Shown: positions 13,021 to 19,305 of the stretch, piece after piece
Position numbering within the stretch: the stretch's first letter is position 1
Layout of the letters: each line of letters starts with the position of its first letter
Program-made: the position numbers and the translations under genes
Notes under the pieces: model-generated
Database searches by the model: none
Told to the model about the DNA's origin: nothing
What the model saw: the letters and a program-made list of their open reading frames with translations, nothing else
DNA from: a virus
IMG/VR virus record: IMGVR_UViG_3300025010_000234
Location: 1 to 22,893 of that record
Strand: one strand, 5' to 3'
Length of the DNA: 22,893 nucleotides

Positions 13021-13389
13021 TCACCCCGCGTACCAGATTATAAAAACAAGCGGTATGTGGTATCTATCTGTTTTAGATTCATACGTATCTGATTCATCAT
13101 CTAGGTATGCTGTTGCGTCTGTCCAGGCTTCCAGGGCAGCTATTACCTGTGTAGCAACCGCTTCATTATCCTCAGGGATATCAGCAAAGCACGATATCTG
13201 GAATTTTGTTTTTTGCATACCAATGTACCCGCCCATGGCGTATTTCCTGCCTGGACTAATTTTCTGATAGGTAACATAAGGTGTTAAAGATCCCTGTCCT
13301 GCATTTACAGGGAAAATTCTATCATCAACCAAAGCAGTTAATCCGGCGTATGTCCTAAGTCGATCATACAATGCCTGTTTAACGCTCAT
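13021..13389 (-). CDS. Tail completion / tail terminator protein (DUF3168-like)
   Basis: The product is 122 aa; ATG 13389 overlaps the gp10-like gene end by 4 nt (ATGA). The N-terminus SVKQALYDRLRTYAGLTALVDDRIFPVNAGQG and the strand VTYQKISPGR are typical of DUF3168/gp17-like tail completion proteins, which cap the tail and join it to the head. The order adaptor, gp10-like, DUF3168, tail tube matches many HK97-like phages. Confidence 0.82.
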   Translation of the reverse strand: MSVKQALYDRLRTYAGLTALVDDRIFPVNAGQGSLTPYVTYQKISPGRKYAMGGYIGMQKTKFQISCFADIPEDNEAVATQVIAALEAWTDATAYLDDESDTYESKTDRYHIPLVFIIWYAG

Positions 13390-13802
13390 CTTGTTGCCCT
13401 CTCAATCAATCGTTTTATGCCTTCGTTCATTTTCCTTCTTGCCTCGTCTGCCTTTGCGTCAACCGCTGGACGCCAGAAGGGATGGGCCGGAACGTGGCCG
13501 ACAATCTTACCGTTTCTAACAAGTTCATGTCCGTACTCAACCAAGTGGGCATGAGGAGCTATTTTTCGGTCAACCGCAGCTAAAACAAGCACCTCATTAG
13601 AATTTATTTTCCATTGTTTTTCATTTATAGCTTTTTCTAAGTTTCCGGTAGGTCCTCTGTTTACCCTTGATCTAGCATCATCGGCAATAATTTTAGCAGC
13701 ATCCAGCAAAACCCCCTGAAAGTCTTTAGTATTCACAGCGTCGCCTATTTTTTTGAGTCTCCTAATTAGTTCCTTGTCACCCTTAAGTGTTGCAGTAAGC
13801 AT
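13386..13802 (-). CDS. HK97 gp10-like tail/neck protein
   Basis: The product is 138 aa; the ATG at 13802 overlaps the preceding stop codon. LKGDKELIRRLKKIGD begins the protein, and HLVEYGHELVRNGKIVGHVPAHPFWRPAVD is the hallmark of the HK97 gp10 family (neck or tail completion protein). The C-terminus is a charged helix. Overlaps on both sides indicate coupled translation. Confidence 0.88.
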   Translation of the reverse strand: MLTATLKGDKELIRRLKKIGDAVNTKDFQGVLLDAAKIIADDARSRVNRGPTGNLEKAINEKQWKINSNEVLVLAAVDRKIAPHAHLVEYGHELVRNGKIVGHVPAHPFWRPAVDAKADEARRKMNEGIKRLIERATR

Positions 13803-14128
13803 TACGTAACCTCACCTTTATCAACACACATCAACTGCAGCTCAACATTTCGTTCATCGACATTAATCACGGATTCAATCTCTAGTACTCTGCCCCCAAA
13901 AATAACCCTCATTTCAGACGTTATTCCTGGCGTATACCATAAAATAACCTTATGCGACGTCTCGGCCTGTACTTGCTTGGCCGCAAAATACTCACGACCC
14001 TGGAGAGGCTTCACGAAGGCCAGGCGGGTAACGTAATCTTCCCAGTTTTTAATCTGACCGCCGCTGGTTCCTTTTGTGATAGTTGGTTTTTGTATTTTTA
14101 TGCTATGTGGGAGTCTTTTGGCTTGCAT
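13802..14128 (-). CDS. Head-tail joining protein (SPP1 gp16-like)
   Basis: The product is 108 aa; ATG 14128 is preceded by GGTGAG, which directly follows the stop codon of the recombinase gene. N-terminal MQAKRLPHSIKIQKPTITK, a central FVKPLQGREYFAAKQVQAE and a C-terminal strand pair match the phage head-tail joining family. It completes the neck beneath the connector. It is separated from the connector gene by the recombinase/XRE insert, an unusual break in this block. Confidence 0.85.
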   Translation of the reverse strand: MQAKRLPHSIKIQKPTITKGTSGGQIKNWEDYVTRLAFVKPLQGREYFAAKQVQAETSHKVILWYTPGITSEMRVIFGGRVLEIESVINVDERNVELQLMCVDKGEVT

Positions 14129-14139
14129 TACATACTCAC

Positions 14140-14982
14140 CTACCTGAAATATTTATTATACTCCTGCCTGCGACGTTCCCCTGAGAGTGAAGCATAAATC
14201 ATCGTTGTACTTACCCGTGCATGGCCCAGGTTCGACATAATCACTTCCATCGGAGCCCCGTTGTTGAGCATAGTTGTGGCCATACTGTGCCGCCATCTAT
14301 GAGGATATACGTTTGTGGTGACCTCAGAATGCTGGGCAATAGCTTTCACGACTTCGCGTATTCGTGCTATAGACATTCTGCGAATAGGATTTCTCACCGT
14401 GACAAACAAGGCTTCGTGGTCATCAGTCCGAGATTTTAGGTACTTGTCCAGCCAAATCTTACACTTAATCGTAAAATATACTTCGCGCTGCTTGTCGCCT
14501 TTTCCGATCACTGAAGCAGAACGCGCGTCCCAGTTGATATCTCTGCGATTTAATCCATATACCTCGCCGATGCGACAGCCGGTACTAAAAAAGAACTCAG
14601 TCAGGGACTTTTCCAGCAGAGAATCACAGCTATCACGGAGAAGTTCGATTTCTTCGTCGTTAAGAAACTTTGGGATTCTCTTTCCCTGTTTGGGCTCTCT
14701 TAGTTTGGCGGCCACGTTCCGATCGATAAACCCTTCTTCGTGCAGATGTCGGAATAGTGACCGAATAAACTTAATTCTGTGGGCGATGCTGGCTGGTTTA
14801 AGGTGCTCCTGCTTGATTAAATACTCCTTAAGAGCAAGATGGGTAACATTTTCAATCTCAATGTCGCCTATATGCCTGATTAATAAATTAGCCTGCAGTT
14901 TGTACGCATTCAAAGTATGTGGTGAATATCCTAAAAGACGCTTGTCCGCTTCGTAAAGTTTCCATGCTTTCGACAATAACAA
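14140..14982 (-). CDS. Tyrosine recombinase (XerC/D-type integrase)
   Basis: The product is about 280 aa from TTG 14982, chosen because GGAGGGG lies 6 nt upstream; an in-frame ATG at 15009 would give 289 aa but has no SD. It has the N-terminal SAM-like core-binding domain (LGYSPHTLNAYKLQ) and a full catalytic set: Arg in TGCRIGEV, Lys in GKGDKQREV, HRWRHS, His in LGHARV, and Tyr in TTMIYASLS. It cuts and rejoins DNA through a 3'-phosphotyrosine link, so it is competent for integration or excision. It lies in line with the late structural genes (12 nt before the next gene), with a divergent XRE gene behind it. This is unlike the usual place near the lysogeny genes. Confidence 0.92.
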   Translation of the reverse strand: MLLSKAWKLYEADKRLLGYSPHTLNAYKLQANLLIRHIGDIEIENVTHLALKEYLIKQEHLKPASIAHRIKFIRSLFRHLHEEGFIDRNVAAKLREPKQGKRIPKFLNDEEIELLRDSCDSLLEKSLTEFFFSTGCRIGEVYGLNRRDINWDARSASVIGKGDKQREVYFTIKCKIWLDKYLKSRTDDHEALFVTVRNPIRRMSIARIREVVKAIAQHSEVTTNVYPHRWRHSMATTMLNNGAPMEVIMSNLGHARVSTTMIYASLSGERRRQEYNKYFR

Positions 14983-15025
14983 CCTTATCCCCTCCATACT
15001 GTTCCGCATAGCGTAACACTTTTAA

Positions 15026-15069
15026 TTATATTAACATGTTCCGTCCAGCGGATCAATATGTTAATATAA
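15026..15069. promoter_or_regulatory. Divergent int/XRE control region with 12-bp inverted repeat
   Basis: TTATATTAACAT (15026-15037) is perfectly inverted at 15058-15069 with a 20-bp spacer. The left arm also overlaps the palindrome AACATGTT (15033-15040). Weak promoters read outward: on the plus strand TTAACA-17-CAATAT, and on the minus strand TTGATC-17-TAATAT. The repeats could be operator half-sites for the XRE protein, balancing its own synthesis against the recombinase. Confidence 0.6.
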
Positions 15070-15086
15070 ATAAAAGGAGGGATAAT

Positions 15087-15296
15087 ATGAAGATTGAAAT
15101 TAAACTCGCCAAACTACTAGAAAGCAAAAGCATCTCCCAAAGGGAACTTGCACGTCAGACAGGAGTGCGACTTGCATCAATAAATGAGATGTGTCAAAAC
15201 GACATTATACGCCTTACGCTGGATAACCTTGCTAAAATATGTGATGCTTTGAATTGCGACATTTCAGATATACTAGAACTAGACCGTCATGATTAA
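15087..15296 (+). CDS. XRE-family (Cro/CI-type) HTH regulator
   Basis: The product is 69 aa. ATG 15087 has AAGGAGG 6 nt upstream; a longer reading from ATG 15036 would start inside the inverted repeat and is rejected. The helix-turn-helix is SQRELARQTGVRLASINEMCQ, followed by LTLDNLAKICDALNCDISDIL, the usual ending of short Firmicute XRE regulators. It is divergent from the recombinase and antisense to the late operon. It probably binds the inverted repeat between the two genes and controls recombinase expression. Confidence 0.9.
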   Translation: MKIEIKLAKLLESKSISQRELARQTGVRLASINEMCQNDIIRLTLDNLAKICDALNCDISDILELDRHD

Positions 15297-15314
15297 TCTG
15301 GCGGTCTTTTTTTA
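15281..15314 (+). terminator. Terminator of the XRE gene
   Basis: AGACCGTCA (15281-15289) pairs with TGGCGGTCT (15299-15307), with one G.T, followed by seven more T. On the minus strand there is no T run, so late transcripts are not stopped here. The XRE stop codon lies in the loop. Confidence 0.85.
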
Positions 15315-15340
15315 TCTCTCCCGGGCCTGGCTCATTACCC

Positions 15341-15361
15341 AACTAACACATTTCGTTAGTT
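15341..15361. repeat. 7-bp inverted repeat AACTAAC/GTTAGTT
   Basis: AACTAAC (15341-15347) and GTTAGTT (15355-15361) surround a 7-nt loop just beyond the stop of the 55-aa gene. The stem is AT-rich without a T tract, so it is a weak terminator at best, or a protein site at the insert's edge. Confidence 0.4.
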
Positions 15362-15364
15362 ATA

Positions 15365-15532
15365 TTAGTTCGATATTACAGGACACTTTGGAGAGTGTTT
15401 ATATTTCCACTCAATTTCCGATTCATTCAAAATATTTCCTTCTTCATCTCTTATAACCTGAGTAGGATCTACCGGTACTTTGCTGTATGACTTTGTTTCG
15501 TCGATTGCTTGCCCGCATTTATAGCATATCAT
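15365..15532 (-). CDS. Small zinc-finger-like protein (55 aa)
   Basis: This gene is short and easily missed. ATG 15532 has a perfect GGAGGTA SD with 8 nt spacing, and the SD overlaps the stop codon of the upstream gene. The product begins MICYKCGQAID and ends HSPKCPVISN: C3-x2-C6 with H46 and C50 can bind one zinc. It is the last head-side gene before the XRE/recombinase insert. The function is unknown. Confidence 0.7.
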   Translation of the reverse strand: MICYKCGQAIDETKSYSKVPVDPTQVIRDEEGNILNESEIEWKYKHSPKCPVISN

Positions 15533-15546
15533 TATTTTTCTACCTC

Positions 15547-16023
15547 CTATTGATTAGCTGTTAAAGCAACATTGACTGTATTAACTGTAGTGCTGTTTGC
15601 TATGCTCATTTTGTAATAACGGAAAACAGCTACTTGGCTTGCGGAGTTACCTGTACTGGTATTAATTGCGGCACTACTACCAGTAATCCAATTAATACCA
15701 TCATCAGAAAACATATGGGTGAAATTTGCTGCGAAGGTTGCAAAGGTTTGGTAGTATATTGTCCTCGGTTTCCCACCTTGCAAATCGAATACATCAGAGT
15801 ACCAGACTTCTCCGTTTTCCAATTCAACCGCTGTATACGTGTTGTAGAACGAACTTGCATTTTTTGTTTCCAACACTATACTACCAGTTAGTTGGACACC
15901 AGCGTTTTTATTCACAACCAGTGCGTTATACAAGGCCTCGATCATTTCAGCTGTGTTAACTACTGTGTTATTTTCCCTCAATCTCCTACCTGAACCGGGG
16001 GCCATGCTATTAATATCAGGCAT
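15547..16023 (-). CDS. Beta-rich virion protein, unassigned (158 aa)
   Basis: ATG 16023 has AGGAG 8 nt upstream. A short helix (TAEMIEALYNALV) is followed by about 115 residues of beta strands rich in Thr, Ser, Asn and aromatics (VELENGEVWYSDVFDL; MFSDDGINWITG; FRYYKMSI), ending in a Thr-rich strand. It looks like a surface domain such as a head fibre or decoration protein. I do not recognise the family. Its place directly after the connector in the head module supports a virion role. Confidence 0.65.
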   Translation of the reverse strand: MPDINSMAPGSGRRLRENNTVVNTAEMIEALYNALVVNKNAGVQLTGSIVLETKNASSFYNTYTAVELENGEVWYSDVFDLQGGKPRTIYYQTFATFAANFTHMFSDDGINWITGSSAAINTSTGNSASQVAVFRYYKMSIANSTTVNTVNVALTANQ

Positions 16024-16034
16024 CTAACCATCTC

Positions 16035-16598
16035 CTAAATAGTAGTAAAACTTATCACCGTCCGCGCCAAACTTGGCCCATCAGTCGAAGTGGCTTCAAT
16101 AATGATCGCGTATTTCGTACCAGTCGCCAAATCGCTGCTAGGTGTAACGGTGATGGTCATCTCCGTGATATCTAAGGCAACCGTAATAGCTATGTCAACC
16201 TGATTGTCGTGCTCCTTCATGGCTACGCTGTAGCTACCCAGACGGGCTGAAAACGTCAATACGGGGGTAACACTCACGACTACCCCTGTTGCCCCGTCTA
16301 TAGGGCTTGTGGTGACCGTCAGGACGCTACCGATAGCTGCCAACTGTGTCAGCAGCGTATGGAATACCGTGCTAAATTTAATTTCCCCGGCGTTCAGATT
16401 CCAGGTGTCTGAAACTCCCATGACCAGGGTCCCGATTGCCTGATCCGTGGCCATCACGGCATCAGTGACACCGGCGTTTTTCATGTAGCCGACAACCATA
16501 CTTATTTTTTGGTCTAACATGCTGTCAAAATTCGTGCCGTCAACCGATATATTCAGCCCGATTTTACATGCTTCCCGGAGTTCTGCTAGTGTTGCAAT
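16035..16598 (-). CDS. gp6-like head-tail connector fused to an Ig-like (Big_5-type) domain
   Basis: GTG 16607 opens the standard ORF, but this GTG lies within the SD itself (GGAGG 16611-16607). The in-frame ATT at 16598, 8 nt downstream of GGAGG, gives the family-typical start M-ATLAELREACKI, so ATT is the likely initiator (187 aa). Residues about 1-90 are the helical gp6-like connector (ISMVVGYMKNAGV; AIGTLVMGVSDTW; FHTLLTQLAAIG). Residues about 95-187 are an Ig-like fold (TTSPIDGATGVVVSVTPVLTFSA; ITVTPSSDLATGTKYAIII; VISFTTI). The connector forms the ring under the portal; the Ig domain would point outward at the neck. Confidence 0.75.
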   Translation of the reverse strand: MATLAELREACKIGLNISVDGTNFDSMLDQKISMVVGYMKNAGVTDAVMATDQAIGTLVMGVSDTWNLNAGEIKFSTVFHTLLTQLAAIGSVLTVTTSPIDGATGVVVSVTPVLTFSARLGSYSVAMKEHDNQVDIAITVALDITEMTITVTPSSDLATGTKYAIIIEATSTDGPSLARTVISFTTI

Positions 16599-16616
16599 GT
16601 GGATCACCTCCTAAGT

Positions 16617-16644
16617 AAAAAAGAAAGGACGGTTGTAACCGCCC
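16617..16644 (-). terminator. Strong terminator inside the head operon
   Basis: On the minus strand GGGCGGTT (16644-16637) pairs with AACCGTCC (16634-16627), one G.T included, followed by TTTC and six T. It separates the capsid genes and Gly-rich gene from the connector gene, so expression beyond it needs antitermination or a second promoter. Confidence 0.8.
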
Positions 16645-16645
16645 C

Positions 16646-17305
16646 CTATGCTACTGATGCAAAAGCTTCTGTACTAGTCCATAACCACTTTCCATTACTT
16701 GGGAAATTATAACGGACAATTACCGCCCCGGAGCCGCCGTCAGCCCCTACCTTACTGACGGAAGCACCGTTGTAGCCCCCACCGCCGCCGCCAGAGCCAG
16801 AGTTAGCCCTGCCATTCATTGCGGCAAAGTTGGCATCTCCGCTTCCCGTTTGTTCTGCAGTTGTGTTGCTATAAGCAATGGGTGCTGCTGAACCTCTGCC
16901 ACCGTGACCGCCGCCATAAGTATTTGAACCTGCGCCAGCCAAAGCGGAAGAATCTCCCCGACCACCAGCGCCACCGCCTCCAGCATAACCTATATTTGTG
17001 CCGGTGATGTTATTCATTACACCGTTGCCGCCTCTGCCGGCCTGGGCTGTGCTTACCTCACTCTGTCCTGCTTCACTAGCTCCGCCGCCTCCACCGCCGC
17101 CGGATATCGTGCTTGTGTTAATTTTATTTCCCCCGGCAAAGCCAACGCCGGGACTTACTTTTGTACTAGCCCCGCCCTGTGCTGTGCTAAGGCTTGATGC
17201 GCCTGCGCCACCTCCACACCCGCCAGCAACACCGGTACCTATACCAGTAGCAACAACCTGTGCAAATCTAGTCCAGAATATAGCGTCGTTAGCAGTAAAT
17301 GACAT
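16646..17305 (-). CDS. Glycine-rich virion protein (219 aa)
   Basis: ATG 17305 has a GGTGGG SD. About a third of the residues are Gly, with runs such as GGGGGGGA and GGGGGGY, between an aromatic N-terminus (DAIFWTRFAQVV) and a C-terminus (GADGGSGAVIVRYNF ... WLWTSTEAF). The GGSGAVIVRY motif is the usual end of Gly-rich (polyglycine sandwich) domains of phage fibre tips and bacterial adhesins. Here it follows the major capsid gene instead of a tail fibre gene, which suggests a head decoration or head-fibre role (inference). Confidence 0.7.
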   Translation of the reverse strand: MSFTANDAIFWTRFAQVVATGIGTGVAGGCGGGAGASSLSTAQGGASTKVSPGVGFAGGNKINTSTISGGGGGGGASEAGQSEVSTAQAGRGGNGVMNNITGTNIGYAGGGGAGGRGDSSALAGAGSNTYGGGHGGRGSAAPIAYSNTTAEQTGSGDANFAAMNGRANSGSGGGGGGYNGASVSKVGADGGSGAVIVRYNFPSNGKWLWTSTEAFASVA

Positions 17306-17331
17306 ATTCCCACCTTCTTTCTAAGGTAATG

Positions 17332-17361
17332 AGTTAACCCACCGATATCGGTGGGTTAACT
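17332..17361. repeat. 30-bp perfect palindrome after the capsid gene
   Basis: The arms AGTTAACCCACCGAT (17332-17346) and its complement meet without spacer. In RNA it makes a very stable hairpin 12 nt beyond the capsid stop codon. There is no T run on the minus strand, so it is more likely a 3' mRNA stabiliser or partial terminator that raises capsid expression than a full terminator. Confidence 0.75.
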
Positions 17362-17373
17362 ACTCAACTAGAT

Positions 17374-18618
17374 TTAATCTACTTCCTTTTTAACTCTCAA
17401 AAATCCATTCTTTGCCACTACGTTACCGGCGACAAAAATACTCGCCCTGTGCGCGATCATACCAGTTGAAAACTTAAAATCTTCAGAACGTTTAACTTCA
17501 AGATCGCTGAACACCGCCAGCATGTAGTTAGATAATGAACCGTACGCCATTCCGTATTGTCCCACAGTAGTAGTCGAAGCGCTAATGGCTTTGCACGCGC
17601 TGTTGATGATAAAAGGCACACCATCTATCGTTCCTGTATTGCCGTTGGTTACGATTGTATGGAATTTCTTGCCATCTGTAGTTCTGAGCTGCGAAAATGC
17701 TTTTAAATCAACCTTGTTTAAGATCAATACAGCAGCATCCTCGACATCCTCGTCGCCGCCATATGAAAATACAATATTATCCATTGTGTTATTATCGATA
17801 ACCGAAATCCCTAAATCTGTAGCTGCATCGATAGCGGTAGCATTGGAGTTAAATATGCCTACCAAATGGTTAGTAGTGCCATCACCAATAAGTATTTCAC
17901 GGGTGATTTTCTTTCTTGAAGCAATTTTTACCCCAGCCATAACTTCCGCATCATAGTCAATGGCCGGAAGCCTCAGCAATTCTTCAGAATCTTCCGCATA
18001 GCTGGTTACCTTTGCTTTAGACATTTGCGCTTTAGCGAATGTGGGCTCGGAAGTTGCGTATGCTTCGTTTTCCCCTTTGTAGTCGCCTATCCCGTATCCC
18101 ACTAGATACGGTTGCTCGAAAGACTCCCCACCCATCAGGGGTTTTGTATACACTCTATCAATCAGGGATGATGTTTCATTGAAAGTCGGTTTGATATCTG
18201 TAGCCTGGTGCTTCGGTAGTATAATCCCAGCGGATGCGACGGTTACCGCCCTTTTCTCCATCAGGTCTTTGCCGCGTTTCTCTGCTGCTTCTTTGGCTGC
18301 CGCTCTCTCCTCTTGTCTACTGTCATTCACGGCAGAGTATGCTTGGCGCGGATCAAAGGAACTGCCGCCAACGGTACGCAGTTCGCCTTCTGGTTTTTGC
18401 TCTGCTCCGCGCTGTTCGGGCTCTGCGGCCGGTTCCTGGGGCTCTGCGGGAAGTGCATCAAGCTGAGTCCTAAATTCCGCGATTTCAACATCCAGGGCTT
18501 CGATCTGTTCTTCGGCGCTGCGGATTTCATCAAGATTAGTGGCATTTTTTCCTTTCACCTTAAGTGCCGCGCGGGCCTCCTCCTTAGTCTTAATACGTGC
18601 AAGTAGCCATTTTTTCAT
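17374..18618 (-). CDS. Major capsid protein, HK97 family
   Basis: The product is 414 aa; ATG 18618 has AGGAGG 8 nt upstream. Residues about 12-56 form the coiled-coil delta (scaffold) region, followed by a Pro/Glu-rich linker (PAEPQEPAAEPEQ). The HK97 fold starts near 128 (VASAGIILP). Recognisable parts are the E-loop region (PYLVGYGIGDYKGENE), the spine region (LLRLPAIDYDAEV ... REILIGDG), and the C-terminal strand RSEDFKFSTGMIAHRASIFVAGNVV. The delta region should be removed by the adjacent protease during head maturation. Confidence 0.92.
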   Translation of the reverse strand: MKKWLLARIKTKEEARAALKVKGKNATNLDEIRSAEEQIEALDVEIAEFRTQLDALPAEPQEPAAEPEQRGAEQKPEGELRTVGGSSFDPRQAYSAVNDSRQEERAAAKEAAEKRGKDLMEKRAVTVASAGIILPKHQATDIKPTFNETSSLIDRVYTKPLMGGESFEQPYLVGYGIGDYKGENEAYATSEPTFAKAQMSKAKVTSYAEDSEELLRLPAIDYDAEVMAGVKIASRKKITREILIGDGTTNHLVGIFNSNATAIDAATDLGISVIDNNTMDNIVFSYGGDEDVEDAAVLILNKVDLKAFSQLRTTDGKKFHTIVTNGNTGTIDGVPFIINSACKAISASTTTVGQYGMAYGSLSNYMLAVFSDLEVKRSEDFKFSTGMIAHRASIFVAGNVVAKNGFLRVKKEVD

Positions 18619-18630
18619 CGTTAGTTCCTC

Positions 18631-19302
18631 CTAATAAAATTTTAGAAATTTAATTTTTTCTAATTCCAGCTCATTGTTAGTGTTCGGTGTGCCATTACTC
18701 CGCGCGTTAGAACTCTCCGGTTCTGCTGCCCTGGCATTATCCAATGCCAGCTTATCAATACCGTCCGGTGCATCGGCCCGAGCGGCCGCTATGTTTGTTT
18801 CCTCGTATTGAGGATTCCACAGCGCGGAAATCTCGTAAATCTTTTTAAATTTGTGGATCTCCCTTGTGGGCATATTTGTATCCAGATTAAGCCATTTTTC
18901 TTCCTTCACACTAAAGGAAAATGACATGCCAGAAACATCCTTCCTTTTAGTGGCCGAATATAACGATTTTGCTTCTGTATTATTCTCGGTATCAAGGTTA
19001 GCTCTGAAATGTAGGCCGGTATCCTTAACCATTAACTGCATGGTGGAGTTAGAGTTATTATTGCGACTCCTTGCCAAGGGTATGGCCCGGCTATTGTGAT
19101 GGATAAATAGCGGTACGTCCTTTAGGTCACAACCATCCAGAGCCCCCCGCATGATAATTTCTTCAAACCAGGGTCCGATCGTCGTTCTAACCCCATAAGG
19201 GACCGCCATTCCCTCGATTATTGCGCCTGGCTCATCTTCCGTAGGATCCACGGCCCTGATTTCCTGTATTTCGTAGTATCTTTTAATCCTTTCTTCACCC
19301 AT
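18631..19302 (-). CDS. HK97-type prohead protease (S78)
   Basis: The product is 223 aa; ATG 19302 has AGGAGG 8 nt upstream. IEGMAVPYGVRTTIGPWFEEIIMRGA is the typical N-terminal strand. His68/His69 (PLFIHHN) and Ser127 (GMSFSF) fit the catalytic His and Ser of the family. The last ~50 residues are a low-complexity tail that is probably autocleaved. The enzyme cuts the capsid delta domains in the prohead. The portal-protease-capsid order supports it. Confidence 0.92.
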   Translation of the reverse strand: MGEERIKRYYEIQEIRAVDPTEDEPGAIIEGMAVPYGVRTTIGPWFEEIIMRGALDGCDLKDVPLFIHHNSRAIPLARSRNNNSNSTMQLMVKDTGLHFRANLDTENNTEAKSLYSATKRKDVSGMSFSFSVKEEKWLNLDTNMPTREIHKFKKIYEISALWNPQYEETNIAAARADAPDGIDKLALDNARAAEPESSNARSNGTPNTNNELELEKIKFLKFY

Positions 19303-19305
19303 CCA

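Noticed and set aside
14315-14956. 213-aa plus-strand ORF opposite the recombinase
   Set aside because: The recombinase frame has all catalytic residues; the opposite frame has no SD and a Ser/Arg-rich shadow composition.
15026-15069. Core site of the tyrosine recombinase
   Set aside because: The arms have the right length, but the 20-bp spacer is far longer than the 6-8 bp overlap of such sites. An operator is more likely.
16998-17324. Pro-rich 108-aa plus-strand ORF
   Set aside because: Its Pro runs are the complement of Gly codons in the Gly-rich protein gene.
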